Below are positions 27,271-36,243 of a stretch of 64,000 bases of DNA, in pieces. Position 1 is the stretch's first letter. The number at the start of each line of letters is the position of its first letter. The DNA lies in contig CM000694.1 of NCBI GenBank assembly GCA_000149225.2, positions 1,861,623 to 1,925,622 on the forward strand, in the 5' to 3' direction. Both the position numbers and the translations under genes were made by a program. This DNA comes from Lachancea kluyveri NRRL Y-12651. Taxonomy: Eukaryota; Ascomycota; Saccharomycetes; Saccharomycetales; Saccharomycetaceae. The notes beneath the pieces are model-generated. The model did no database searches and was not told the origin of the DNA. It was given only the letters and a program-made list of their open reading frames with translations.

Positions 27271-29673
27271 ATGAAGCAAACCACAGCAACTGCCTTACAA
27301 TGGCTGAAAACGTTTCTCAAGATGACTATTTTCATCTCAATGTTCGGCGCAGCGATATCGTCCCGTTTGTTCTCCGTCATTAGATTCGAAAGTATTATTC
27401 ATGAGTTTGACCCTTGGTTTAACTTTAGGGCCACAAAATATCTGGTCAGCCATTCCTTTTACGAATTCTTGAATTGGTTCGATGACAGAACTTGGTACCC
27501 ACTTGGTAGAGTCACCGGTGGTACCTTGTACCCTGGTTTGATGGCCACCTCTGCTGCAGTCTGGCACGGCCTCCGTCGTATTGGTTTGCCAATTGACATC
27601 AGAAACATCTGTGTTTTGTTTGCTCCTGCATTTTCTGGTATCACGGCTCTGGCCACCTACCAATTCACCAAGGAGCTTAAGGATTCTGGTGCCGGTCTGT
27701 TGGCCGGTGCCTTTATGGCTATCGCTCCAGGTTACATATCCAGATCTGTTGCCGGGTCTTATGATAACGAAGCGATTGCCATCACGCTGCTTATGGTCAC
27801 TTTCATGTTTTGGATCAAAGCCATGAAGACGGGCTCCATTCTTCATTCCACCTTTGCCGCTCTGTTCTACTTCTACATGGTTTCCGCATGGGGTGGTTAC
27901 GTGTTCATTACCAACCTGATTCCTCTGCACGTTTTCATCTTGATCTTGATGGGCCGTTACCACAACAAGTTATACGCGGCCTACACCACTTGGTACGCTA
28001 TCGGCACCGTCGCTTCGATGCAAATCCCATTCGTTGGGTTTTTGCCAATCAGATCAAACGACCACATGGCTGCGTTGGGTGTTTTCGGTTTGTTGCAGAT
28101 TGTCGCTCTTGGTAACTACGTCAAATCCCAAGTTTCTTCTGAAAAGTTCAAGACGGTTATGGTCATCTCTTTGGTCTTGGTCACCGGGTTGGGTGTGTTC
28201 GGCTTGTCCGCTTTGACGTACCTGGGTTTCATTGCTCCATGGACCGGTAGATTTTACTCTCTATGGGATACCGATTACGCCAAGATTCATATCCCAATCA
28301 TTGCTTCTGTGTCTGAACATCAGCCAACTGCATGGCCCGCTTTCTTCTTTGACACCCAATTTCTAATTTGGTTGTTCCCTGCCGGTGTCTTTTTGTTGTT
28401 TTTAGATTTGAAAGATGAGCATGTCTTTGTCCTTGCCTACTCCGTACTGTGTTCCTACTTTGCCGGTGTTATGGTTAGGTTGATGTTAACCTTGACTCCA
28501 GTCATTTGTGTCTGTGCTGCAATTGCAATCTCTAAACTATTTGATGTCTATCTAGACTTTTCTGCGCTCTTAAAGGGAGGAGAAGAGGAGGAAGAAGAAG
28601 AAAAAGAAGAAGAAGAAGAAGAAGAAGAAGAAGAAGAAGAAGGAGAAGAAAAAGTTGGAGAGGAAGGCAAGGGCGGATACAGAGAAAAGGAGGATATCGG
28701 AATTACCACTCCAGCCAAAGAGTCCCGTAAGCACAAGTTTTCTTCTACCAGTAAACTTGACGAAAAAGCAGAGATTGAACTAGAAGAAGAGATGAACGAT
28801 GACTCCATTCCAATAACTTCTTCCAAAGATCGTATCATTGCTTTAATCGCCAAAATGGTTGTCTCAGGGTCCTTTTTGTTTTACCTGTATCTATTCGTCT
28901 ACCACTGTACTTGGGTTACCTCTAATGCATACTCGTCTCCATCCGTTGTCTTACCATCTCGTAATCAAGATGGTTCTCCTGCGCTAATCGACGACTTCCG
29001 TGAAGCTTACTACTGGTTGCGTATGAACACCGATGATGACGCAAAAGTGGCTGCTTGGTGGGATTATGGCTACCAAATCGGTGGAATGGCCGATAGAACT
29101 ACCCTTGTTGACAACAACACGTGGAACAACACCCATATTGCCATTGTCGGTAAAGCCATGTCATCTCCACAGGATAAGGCCTACGAGATTTTGGCCGAAC
29201 ATGATGTTGAATACGTTTTAGTTATCTTTGGCGGTGTCTTGGGATTCAGCGGAGACGATTTGAACAAGTTTTTGTGGATGGTCAGAATTTCTGAAGGTAT
29301 ATGGCCAGATGAGGTTAAAGAACGGGAGTTTTTCACTGCGGCGGGCGAGTACCGTACAGATGCAGGCGCCACACAGACCATGAAGGATTGTCTGATGTAC
29401 AAACTATCTTACTACAGACTCCCTTCATTGTTCAATGGCGTGGAAGGCGTTGACAGGGTTAGAAACCAAAGAATCAGAGCTGAAGATATCGGTGAACTAG
29501 ATTACTTCGAAGAAGCCTTCACCTCTGAAAACTGGATGGTGAGGATTTACAAACTGAAGGCACCAGATGCTCAGGGAAGGGAGTTACATAAAGTCGGTGA
29601 CTTCGACAGAGGATTGGAAAAGGGAGTTAAGAAGAGATTGGTCAAAAAACCGCTGCTTGATTTGAGAGTTTGA
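27271..29673 (+). CDS. STT3: Oligosaccharyltransferase catalytic subunit Stt3
   Basis: Catalytic subunit of the ER oligosaccharyltransferase that moves Glc3Man9GlcNAc2 from dolichol to Asn-X-Ser/Thr. 800 residues against 718 in S. cerevisiae. Early DxD-type motif FESIIHEFDPWFNFRATKYL, many transmembrane helices over ~1-430, the SVSEHQPTAWPAFF loop and, in the lumenal domain, the WWDYG sequon-binding signature (KVAAWWDYGYQIGGMADRTT). The extra length is an acidic, low-complexity insert at about residues 434-520, beginning after DVYLDFSALLKGGE with a run of ~30 Glu-rich codons (GAA/GAG repeats at 28579-28660). It replaces a short KTSDRK-type linker in S. cerevisiae. STT3 is convergent with LAA2, 128 bp apart. 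Confidence 0.98.
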   Translation: MKQTTATALQWLKTFLKMTIFISMFGAAISSRLFSVIRFESIIHEFDPWFNFRATKYLVSHSFYEFLNWFDDRTWYPLGRVTGGTLYPGLMATSAAVWHGLRRIGLPIDIRNICVLFAPAFSGITALATYQFTKELKDSGAGLLAGAFMAIAPGYISRSVAGSYDNEAIAITLLMVTFMFWIKAMKTGSILHSTFAALFYFYMVSAWGGYVFITNLIPLHVFILILMGRYHNKLYAAYTTWYAIGTVASMQIPFVGFLPIRSNDHMAALGVFGLLQIVALGNYVKSQVSSEKFKTVMVISLVLVTGLGVFGLSALTYLGFIAPWTGRFYSLWDTDYAKIHIPIIASVSEHQPTAWPAFFFDTQFLIWLFPAGVFLLFLDLKDEHVFVLAYSVLCSYFAGVMVRLMLTLTPVICVCAAIAISKLFDVYLDFSALLKGGEEEEEEEKEEEEEEEEEEEEGEEKVGEEGKGGYREKEDIGITTPAKESRKHKFSSTSKLDEKAEIELEEEMNDDSIPITSSKDRIIALIAKMVVSGSFLFYLYLFVYHCTWVTSNAYSSPSVVLPSRNQDGSPALIDDFREAYYWLRMNTDDDAKVAAWWDYGYQIGGMADRTTLVDNNTWNNTHIAIVGKAMSSPQDKAYEILAEHDVEYVLVIFGGVLGFSGDDLNKFLWMVRISEGIWPDEVKEREFFTAAGEYRTDAGATQTMKDCLMYKLSYYRLPSLFNGVEGVDRVRNQRIRAEDIGELDYFEEAFTSENWMVRIYKLKAPDAQGRELHKVGDFDRGLEKGVKKRLVKKPLLDLRV

Positions 29674-29801
29674 AACTCTTTTGTAGACCGTATGCTATGT
29701 ACATAACCCTATTTCATTTTTCTTTCTAAATAAAAATAAAATAAAAATAAAATAAAGGTGATAAAAATTTCGTTAAAACCTGTGTTCTTCTTTCCTTTTT
29801 G

Positions 29802-30620
29802 TCACCCGACCCAGCTGAATCTCTTCAAATTTTTCTTTTTATGCTTTCTGTTATACGTTGCAATCTCACCTCTCCTCAACCGCTGGGTATGGCCGACCAA
29901 GTTTGTGATGACTTCCTCAAATGTGGCTTTGTCTTTCAGTAGCTCGGTTTGATGGGCTTTATACGTCTGTAGCTGCCTGAAAGTCTGGTCGATTGCAGCG
30001 CATAGCTGGTCATGAACATTTTCTAGTTCATCCCTTGGTAGCTGAGCCATGTCTAACGATAGCAGGTCAATCAGCCCACTCTCCTCGTCATACTTCTTAT
30101 CCATATTCTTCGGTCCATAGTAACCTAGCTTGGACATCACACTCTCGCATTCGGTAGTAATATAATTGTTCATCAATTCATTAAAGAGCTTATCCTCTGA
30201 TTGCTTCACTACGTTCACAGGTTCTGGTGTTTCGTCTATCTGTAGAATTCTTAATAAGATAGACCTCAGCTGAGACTTCTTCCAAGAAAAAGGCCTTAAC
30301 GCAACGGATAGCAGTACCAGCTGTTCGTAGATGACGTTCGGCCTTTCATCAGAGATGAGTTCATTCAAATCATGTGAGGCATTGCTTACAAAACCATCGG
30401 TGTTTTCGGAGCCGAACAAGTCTTCAAGACAGCTGTCCAGACTAACGGGTTTCTGCTGCTGCTGCTGCTGCTTAAGGCCGTCTTCCTCCTCTTCTTTTTG
30501 AAACTGTGTCGTTTGAAAGTCATCGAACGAAGCGTCTGAAAAATCTCCAAAATCGCTATCACTGTCACTCATTTCTACAAGGTTCTTTTGGTATCCGGTA
30601 TCAACTTTTTGATTTTCCAT
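29802..30620 (-). CDS. LAA2: Laa2-like clathrin/AP-1 accessory protein (YBL010C family)
   Basis: Placed as YBL010C/LAA2 by order (between SCT1 and haspin, as YBL011W-YBL010C-YBL009W) and by its acidic N-terminal motif SDSDSDFGDFSDASFDDF. Such FGDF/FDDF motifs bind adaptor-type partners; Laa2 with Laa1 helps recruit AP-1 to the trans-Golgi. The rest is helical with a poly-Gln run (~50) and a coiled-coil-like C-terminal part ending in a basic RKHKKKNLKRFSWVG. 272 residues, S. cerevisiae 280. An inner ATG at 30572 (MSDSDSDFGDF) is an alternative start. It diverges from the haspin gene. Confidence 0.82.
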   Translation of the reverse strand: MENQKVDTGYQKNLVEMSDSDSDFGDFSDASFDDFQTTQFQKEEEEDGLKQQQQQQKPVSLDSCLEDLFGSENTDGFVSNASHDLNELISDERPNVIYEQLVLLSVALRPFSWKKSQLRSILLRILQIDETPEPVNVVKQSEDKLFNELMNNYITTECESVMSKLGYYGPKNMDKKYDEESGLIDLLSLDMAQLPRDELENVHDQLCAAIDQTFRQLQTYKAHQTELLKDKATFEEVITNLVGHTQRLRRGEIATYNRKHKKKNLKRFSWVG

Positions 30621-31175
30621 ATCAGTTGTAAAACCTACGCGTTCAGAAGTTCAAGAAGGTGTACTTCTCATGTTGTCCCGTGTAAAGGTACACAAGACTA
30701 CCAAGCGAGTTGGTAATATGCGTCACTGTGTTGTACAAACGACAGAAGTAACCTTTTTAGACATGATTCCATGAATCCCATCTTCAGAGGCACGTACACG
30801 GTAATACAGCATCGTCGAGTGTACAAAACAGCACGTGCTGTCCATGTTGAGCGGGAGAAGGATGCATGCTAAAATGGTCAATTGGTATAAAGAATCAGAA
30901 CTTGGAAAACTACGTGCCTAAATCATACCAACAACTTCAGTGCCGTAAGTGGCAACATTCCTAATACCTGTGAAGAAGCGTTTTTGCAACAATCAACCTC
31001 GTGGTGATTTTTCCTTCGCATTGTTCATGTCCATTAAAGTAAACATAACTATTCACGAAACCAAAACAAACCGCGAAAATTTTCGCTCCTTGGAGTTTTT
31101 CTTATAAACAAATCTTCAAGGGATATCCATTACTGTTCCATATCACATCAACAGCGACCCATAGTTTGAGAACCA
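30621..31175. other. Divergent promoter LAA2-haspin
   Basis: 555 bp without a gene. The haspin-proximal part has a CACGAAA at 31054-31060 and a palindrome GCGAAAATTTTCGC at 31073-31086. A CACGTG-like core lies near 30832. No RNA gene seen. Confidence 0.6.
31054..31086. promoter_or_regulatory. SCB-like cluster upstream of the haspin gene
   Basis: CACGAAA (the SBF/SCB consensus) at 31054-31060 is followed by GCGAAAATTTTCGC (31073-31086), a perfect 14-bp palindrome with CGCGAAA on one side. Haspin-family ALK genes are cell-cycle regulated in S. cerevisiae, so G1/S input is plausible but inferred. Confidence 0.4.
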
Positions 31176-33260
31176 ATGGACTACGAAACATCATTCGACG
31201 AATACAATAACACGGCTGCTGCTACACGGTTCATAGCGTTAGAAGTCTCAGATAACGATGATGACTACAATTCTTCGGTCGATTCGATGCATGGTATTGA
31301 ACCATCCCCTGTAGCGTCGTTACCCCAGCCACAACCACAACCTCAGCTACCTCAAATTCAGGTTAAAGTTCCGATTCGAGAAAAATCTGTCAAGAAGAAT
31401 GAAAAAAGATGGTCTTTTATGTCCAACTCTTCCTCGCATAAGAAGAGGTGGTCCACACTGTCATTTACTAGTGACAACATCTCATTGAAAAGTAGCAGCG
31501 CTTCCTCCAAAAAGAACAAACGTGTTTCCAATGCAAGTCTACAATCAACAAACTCCAACTCAAAGTCTCACAAAACGGAATTCTCGAACTCCAGTCTTCA
31601 ATCTCTCACCAAATCTCCTTCTTTGAAGCGTTCTTCTACAGGAGCTTCTCTAAGACAGCTGTTCGGCAAGATCGCACTAAATGACGAAGACAAAGAAAAT
31701 CACGGGTTTGACAAAGAAACATCACCACACCAGTCGTCGAAGTTTCGCACACCTTTGCAACCTCTGAACCCAAGCACTCGCAACGTTTTGAAAAACCACA
31801 ACATCAACACCATGGCAGATAGGCGCAAGTCTTTGCTGTTGTCACCTTCTATGGATAACATAAGCATTGCATCTCAATCCAGCGTTTCTTCTGCCTCTTC
31901 AAGATGGAAGTTTTGGAAAAGCTTCAAAAACAATTCCAACGATGCCTTTAATGATGCCAGCAGCATACAGTCAAAGTCCTCGTTTGGAGATTTGCGCAGA
32001 TCCATATTCATGGGAGATTTATCTCATCGTGGTAATCAAAACATGAATGCTTCTCCTGACGCGAACCATCGTCGTACCCAGTCTACCTTGACCAGTACTT
32101 TGAAACACAAGAGTTCTCACAACTCGCTAAAGCACAAAAATTCTCACCACTCATTGAAGAGATTGAAGAGCAGAAGAAATTCATCGGCAGTTTCTGAAGA
32201 GACTCAAATCTCACTGCCTGTACCGGACCAAGTTTCCCGTGAAAAGATTCGCAATAAACTAAGGCATTCTACATCCCTAATGTCCATCAACTCCAACGTT
32301 GTTGGCACACCAGTAATCGCCGAGCATTCAGAATACGACCAAAGTTTGTTGCATCAATTATTACATCTGTGCAACTCATACGAAACCATCCCGTTGGGTG
32401 ATGCTGTAAGCCAAGACCTTAAAAAGATCTCTCAATATGTTTACAAACCTCTCAACAATGGGTCTTCTGATCTCGTTTATAAAATCATTCCATTGGGAAA
32501 CGACGAATTTGATCAAAACAAAAGAACTCTTTCAATGTGCCTGCAGGAGCTAAAGTTTTTGAAACTTCTAAACGGAACGCCGGGCTTTACCAGCTTGCTG
32601 TCAGCTTACATATGCACCACAGAAGAAGGCACAAAATCTGATGAAAGTGAAGAAAATATGTTGCTGGTATTAAAATTGAAGAATCATGGTATCCCCTTAT
32701 CACAGTTAACACTGAAATCAGCAACTCAAGCATCGCAAATCTTTTGGCAATGCGTAACGATATTGTACGTTGCAGAAGAGAAATTCAGATTTGAACATCG
32801 TGATTTGAATTTGGATAACGTACTGATAGACTCTCAAGGAAACGTAACTTTAATCGACTACAGGTTATGTCGTGCACAGACCAACGAGAATATTGTAATG
32901 TATACACGTTTAGACCATCCTTTATTCTTTCAAGGTCGCGGTAATTACCAGTTTGAGATTTACAACCAAATGAGGCAAGAAATGACGAGCCGTGATGCCT
33001 CTGGGTCTCCAGATTGTTGGTCACATTTTTGTGCCCGGAACAACTTATTCTGGTGCCATTACCTGTGTCGAAAGCTCGGGGCAAAACTATCAAATGTAAC
33101 ACCGCCAAGAAATAGGGCAGAGTTAGAGAGTAGGGAAGAATTACAACGTTTATTATACATTCTTGATCCAACCAAAAGGAAAAGAGGATTATTTAAACGT
33201 AATGGCAGTATCGAGCAATTAGAAAATTGTGGCGATCTACTAAAACTAAAGGAACATTAA
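31176..33260 (+). CDS. ALK1: Haspin-like protein kinase (ALK1/ALK2 ancestor)
   Basis: Haspin kinases phosphorylate histone H3 Thr3 and act in mitosis; S. cerevisiae has two duplicates, ALK1 (YGL021W) and ALK2 (YBL009W), and this is the single counterpart of both by position. 694 residues. The N-terminal ~390 residues are Ser/Lys-rich and disordered, with a KEN box (DKENHG, near residue 171), the degron used by APC/C in Alk proteins. The C-terminal kinase domain has the hinge-like LLVLKLKNHGIPL, the catalytic loop HRDLNLDNVLID and a divergent metal-binding loop DYRLCR in place of DFG, typical of haspin. It is convergent with GET1, and the 3' side carries a 25-base A run (33296-33320). Confidence 0.93.
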   Translation: MDYETSFDEYNNTAAATRFIALEVSDNDDDYNSSVDSMHGIEPSPVASLPQPQPQPQLPQIQVKVPIREKSVKKNEKRWSFMSNSSSHKKRWSTLSFTSDNISLKSSSASSKKNKRVSNASLQSTNSNSKSHKTEFSNSSLQSLTKSPSLKRSSTGASLRQLFGKIALNDEDKENHGFDKETSPHQSSKFRTPLQPLNPSTRNVLKNHNINTMADRRKSLLLSPSMDNISIASQSSVSSASSRWKFWKSFKNNSNDAFNDASSIQSKSSFGDLRRSIFMGDLSHRGNQNMNASPDANHRRTQSTLTSTLKHKSSHNSLKHKNSHHSLKRLKSRRNSSAVSEETQISLPVPDQVSREKIRNKLRHSTSLMSINSNVVGTPVIAEHSEYDQSLLHQLLHLCNSYETIPLGDAVSQDLKKISQYVYKPLNNGSSDLVYKIIPLGNDEFDQNKRTLSMCLQELKFLKLLNGTPGFTSLLSAYICTTEEGTKSDESEENMLLVLKLKNHGIPLSQLTLKSATQASQIFWQCVTILYVAEEKFRFEHRDLNLDNVLIDSQGNVTLIDYRLCRAQTNENIVMYTRLDHPLFFQGRGNYQFEIYNQMRQEMTSRDASGSPDCWSHFCARNNLFWCHYLCRKLGAKLSNVTPPRNRAELESREELQRLLYILDPTKRKRGLFKRNGSIEQLENCGDLLKLKEH

Positions 33261-33493
33261 TAAACTAGGAAGAGAATCGTATTAAGTATGAATTAAAAAA
33301 AAAAAAAAAAAAAAAAAAAAGGGGAGCTTCCACAGTTCTCCTCTGTTTTGTATGTAATTTAAAGAGAAAAAAGAGGGAAAAGCAGTGACAAATACTAGAG
33401 GATAAGCATATACCCTTTGCTACAATTTCTCTGTGCATCGTAAAGATATAAACGTTCGTTAGCTATTTAATCCTTATATCGTTTTAGGAATAC

Positions 33494-34132
33494 CTAATCG
33501 ACAGGCGACTGAGTCATTGGCATCAAAACCTCCGTGTCAAAGAATAAAGTTTTGACTACAAACTCTATGGTGTTGATGACCTTTAAAACGGCCCAACACC
33601 AGATTCCCAAAGAAACGCCAACCTCGACGTTTTCCAACGTAACATTCGAGTCTCCTTTTTTCAGATACTTCAACGGGGTAAAAGCGATATGGCCCCAGCC
33701 GTTGCTCCAAACACCTTCAATAAACTTAGGAAACATTCCCTGGGCAGGCAAATAATAAACGACATTCTTGCCTTTCCAGATCTTTAGAACGAAGAAGGGT
33801 AACGTTAGTGCCACCAACTTCAATTGGCGTAGTCTCTTGCCCACAGCTTCCGTATCTTCACGCAACTTTTTCTTCAAAGAATCCAGCTCTTTGTCCAAAT
33901 TATCCATTCTTCTATTATTCTTGGTCCATTTGGCATAATGATCTTGGGCTGAGATGGAGCGTTGCTCTTCCTGAAGCTTCAACTTTTCTTTCAGTAATCT
34001 GGAATAATGTTTTTGTGATTCCGAAGTTGTTAAGTGAGAAACAATCGGTTTGTGGTAAGGCTTAGTGTAATCCAATAGCTTGTTCACAGCAATGAAAAAA
34101 AAAGTGATATACAAGAGCGTAGAAGGTTCCAT
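33494..34132 (-). CDS. GET1: GET complex receptor subunit Get1
   Basis: ER membrane receptor subunit that with Get2 accepts tail-anchored proteins from Get3. From the ATG at 34132 (MEPSTLLYITFFFIAVNKLL) it has 212 residues (S. cerevisiae 235). A first membrane helix at ~4-20 is followed by a cytosolic coiled coil with the Get3-binding SISAQDHYAKWTKNNRRMD (matching yeast SISAQDNYAKWTKNNRKLD). Two further hydrophobic segments follow (LVALTLPFFVLKIW and VGVSLGIWCWAVLKVINTIE). The frame is open further upstream, but that part would overlap the CKB1 promoter and does not match Get1. Divergent from CKB1 with 166 bp between starts, as in S. cerevisiae. Confidence 0.95.
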   Translation of the reverse strand: MEPSTLLYITFFFIAVNKLLDYTKPYHKPIVSHLTTSESQKHYSRLLKEKLKLQEEQRSISAQDHYAKWTKNNRRMDNLDKELDSLKKKLREDTEAVGKRLRQLKLVALTLPFFVLKIWKGKNVVYYLPAQGMFPKFIEGVWSNGWGHIAFTPLKYLKKGDSNVTLENVEVGVSLGIWCWAVLKVINTIEFVVKTLFFDTEVLMPMTQSPVD

Positions 34133-34298
34133 TGTAGCGTCAGGGTGTGCAACTTTTGAAGGGTATAATAGTTGGTTGGGACAACATGGCAAGCAAAATT
34201 TTTTTTTTTTCCTCTTTCCCGAAGAGCGATTGACATTAAAGAAGAAACAAAGAACGTCGTCCAAGACAAAAATAAAAAGAGTAGAACAAATTAACAGG

Positions 34299-35081
34299 AT
34301 GTCGCAGGAGTTCATAGAGGACCAGTCCAGTAGTAATTCATCGGACAGCGGCACTTATGATGAGTGGATCCCGTCGTTCTGCTCACGTTTCGGCCACGAA
34401 TACTTTTGCCAAGTGCCCACTGAGTTCATCGAAGACGACTTTAACATGACCGGCCTTTCTCAGGAGATTCCACACTATCGCAAAGCCTTAGACCTTATTT
34501 TGGACTTAGAAGCAATGAGTGACGAAGATGATGAAGACGATAACGATGGAGCCGCAGAAGAAGATGGAAGTGGCGAACCAGTCAACAGAAGTATCATGGA
34601 ACATGCTGCAGAACAGCTATACGGACTAATCCATGCACGTTACATCTTAACCAAGCCAGGCTTGCAATCCATGGCAGAAAAGTTTGATCACAAAGAATTT
34701 GGCACATGTCCTCGCTACTATTGTGGTGGTATGCAAATGCTACCATGCGGCCTGAGCGATACGCTGGGCAAACAAACGGTTAGGTTATACTGTCCCAGCT
34801 GCCAAGACTTGTACTTGCCTCAATCATCACGCCATCTATGTATGGATGGTGCGTTTTGGGGCACAAGCTTTCCCGGTGTGTTTTTAAAACACTTTAAAGA
34901 GTTGGAAGACTACGTTGAGAGAAAATCCAAGGATGTCTACGAGCTAAAGGTTTTTGGTTTCAAGATAAATGGCGAAGCTGTATCAGGACCTAGGATGAAG
35001 TGGCTGAGACAGTACCCTGCCACAGAAGCAGAATGGGAAGAATTCGAGAAATGTGAATTCGAAATTCCCAAACCAGAATAA
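34299..35081 (+). CDS. CKB1: Casein kinase 2 regulatory subunit beta
   Basis: Regulatory subunit of the tetrameric CK2 holoenzyme. 260 residues from MSQEFIEDQ; the open frame upstream to 34080 covers the promoter and lacks family similarity. YDEWIPSFCSRFGHEYFCQV and PTEFIEDDFNMTGLSQEIPH are almost identical to yeast Ckb1. An acidic loop (SDEDDEDDNDGAAEEDG) follows. The zinc-binding dimerisation site is formed by CPRYYC and CPSCQ. S. cerevisiae Ckb1 is 278 residues, with a longer acidic insert. The C-terminus lies 111 bp from the end of convergent JAC1. Confidence 0.97.
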   Translation: MSQEFIEDQSSSNSSDSGTYDEWIPSFCSRFGHEYFCQVPTEFIEDDFNMTGLSQEIPHYRKALDLILDLEAMSDEDDEDDNDGAAEEDGSGEPVNRSIMEHAAEQLYGLIHARYILTKPGLQSMAEKFDHKEFGTCPRYYCGGMQMLPCGLSDTLGKQTVRLYCPSCQDLYLPQSSRHLCMDGAFWGTSFPGVFLKHFKELEDYVERKSKDVYELKVFGFKINGEAVSGPRMKWLRQYPATEAEWEEFEKCEFEIPKPE

Positions 35082-35192
35082 GCTGTTCTAAATTATATGT
35101 AAAGTATGTAAGAAAATGTGTTTGCGAAGCTACCAACAATATGTATTTTTTTCTTCCCCTTCCCCCCTCTTCTTCTTCTTTCAAACTAAGAG

Positions 35193-35750
35193 TCAGTGTG
35201 TCAAGTGAACTGGCTTGCCGGGTTCCCATTCCTTAATAGCGTTATCCAAGTTGACCCAATACTTCAACTCGATTGTCAACCTGGCAGCTGTTTCGAAGTC
35301 ATGATTGGCATAGCAATCATCCAGCAGTTCCTGTACACGTTCCATGCGCTGCTTGTTTTCCTTCGAAATTTGGTGTAAATCTTCTTCTGTGGTAATGCTC
35401 TCTAGCTGCTCATGGATGTCTAGTACTGTCATCAGCAGTTCAGGATCTTGTTGGGTAATCTCAGAGGCCACTTGATCTTTGCTTAAATCTATATGGGCCT
35501 GTGTCTGCAGCAAGTACTGAGATCGAGTCAATGGTTGTCTCAAAGTATGGTATGCCTTGTTTAAAGTGGAGCTATCATCATTCGTCGTACTACCTTGCGC
35601 ATCGGGGTGGGATATCGCTTGTAGTTTTCTATACTCTTGCCGTAATTGCCTTAGATCCACCGTCCATTGAGGTTTGCCCTTGGGAAAAGTTTTTGGGAAT
35701 AACTGGTAAAAGTTCTTTGTCGAATAGAACCTGGTATACAGACGCTGCAT
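35193..35750 (-). CDS. JAC1: Mitochondrial J-type co-chaperone Jac1
   Basis: Jac1 (HscB family) delivers the Isu scaffold to the Hsp70 Ssq1 in mitochondrial iron-sulfur cluster assembly. 185 residues, as in S. cerevisiae (184). Basic, aromatic presequence (MQRLYTRFYSTKNFYQLFPK), then the J domain with the invariant HPD in KLQAISHPDAQ and LNKAYHTLRQPLTRSQYLL. The C-terminal helical Isu-binding domain contains ELLMTVLDIHEQLESITTEE and LTIELKYWVNLDNAIKEW. The upstream 190 bp separate it from tRNA-Glu. Confidence 0.96.
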   Translation of the reverse strand: MQRLYTRFYSTKNFYQLFPKTFPKGKPQWTVDLRQLRQEYRKLQAISHPDAQGSTTNDDSSTLNKAYHTLRQPLTRSQYLLQTQAHIDLSKDQVASEITQQDPELLMTVLDIHEQLESITTEEDLHQISKENKQRMERVQELLDDCYANHDFETAARLTIELKYWVNLDNAIKEWEPGKPVHLTH

Positions 35751-35942
35751 GAGTACCAGTTGTATGCCTTTATATGTACAAGTGTTTCACAAGCCTTCCA
35801 ATTGTGAGGAGTACTGAGTAAAAAGGCATGTTTAGTAATGGATACAAATTCGGTGTTATAATGTGAAGGAAGAACGTCACGTGAACAGCTACAGTAGACT
35901 TATACAAACTTTACCAACGAAATCTCATGAGATTTTCTTCAT

Positions 35943-36014
35943 TCCGATATAGTGTAACGGCTATCACATCACGCTTTCACCGTGGAGACCGGGGTTCGAC
36001 TCCCCGTATCGGAG
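35943..36014 (+). tRNA. tRNA-Glu (anticodon UUC)
   Basis: 72-nt cloverleaf starting TCCGATATAGTGTAACGG and ending CCCCGTATCGGAG, with anticodon TTC in the loop CTTTCAC and T arm GGTTCGACTCC. As far as I recall it is the same as the S. cerevisiae tRNA-Glu(UUC) sequence. No intron. Confidence 0.98.
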
Positions 36015-36049
36015 TATTGTTTATCTTTTTTGATTTAACCTCCATGGAT

Positions 36050-36125
36050 TGGAATTTGCGTCCTGGGAGAATCGAACCTAAGACACAAAGACCCTGTGAT
36101 ATGATATGGTGTGTTACACGTGACA
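36050..36125 (-). other. Possible decayed tRNA relic
   Basis: On the minus strand, opposite to and just downstream of tRNA-Glu, lies GTGTAAC...TATCATATCAC and then GGTTCGATTCTCCC. This echoes the order of the D arm and T arm (B-box) of tRNA-Glu/Gln. No matching 5' acceptor strand is present, so it cannot fold as a working tRNA. Confidence 0.3.
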
Positions 36126-36243
36126 TTAAAATCGTATAACATGTGAGGTGTGGTTATTCAAATTTTTAATTACGAATGCCTAGCTTCAAGGGCGCCATAA
36201 AGCTTGTAGATGCCGGCCACGCCACCAAGAGTAACGATAGCGA

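Noticed and set aside
27337-27963. 208-codon frame antisense to STT3
   Set aside because: Shadow of the strongly conserved STT3 coding frame.
34133-34354. Longer N-terminus for GET1
   Set aside because: The added residues have no Get1 similarity and run across the divergent CKB1 promoter and start; the ATG at 34132 places the first membrane helix as in yeast Get1.
35870-35890. CACGTG near tRNA-Glu, and others at 26365, 27120 and 38359, considered as centromere CDEI
   Set aside because: None is followed by an AT-rich CDEII of proper length and a CDEIII with TTCCGAA.
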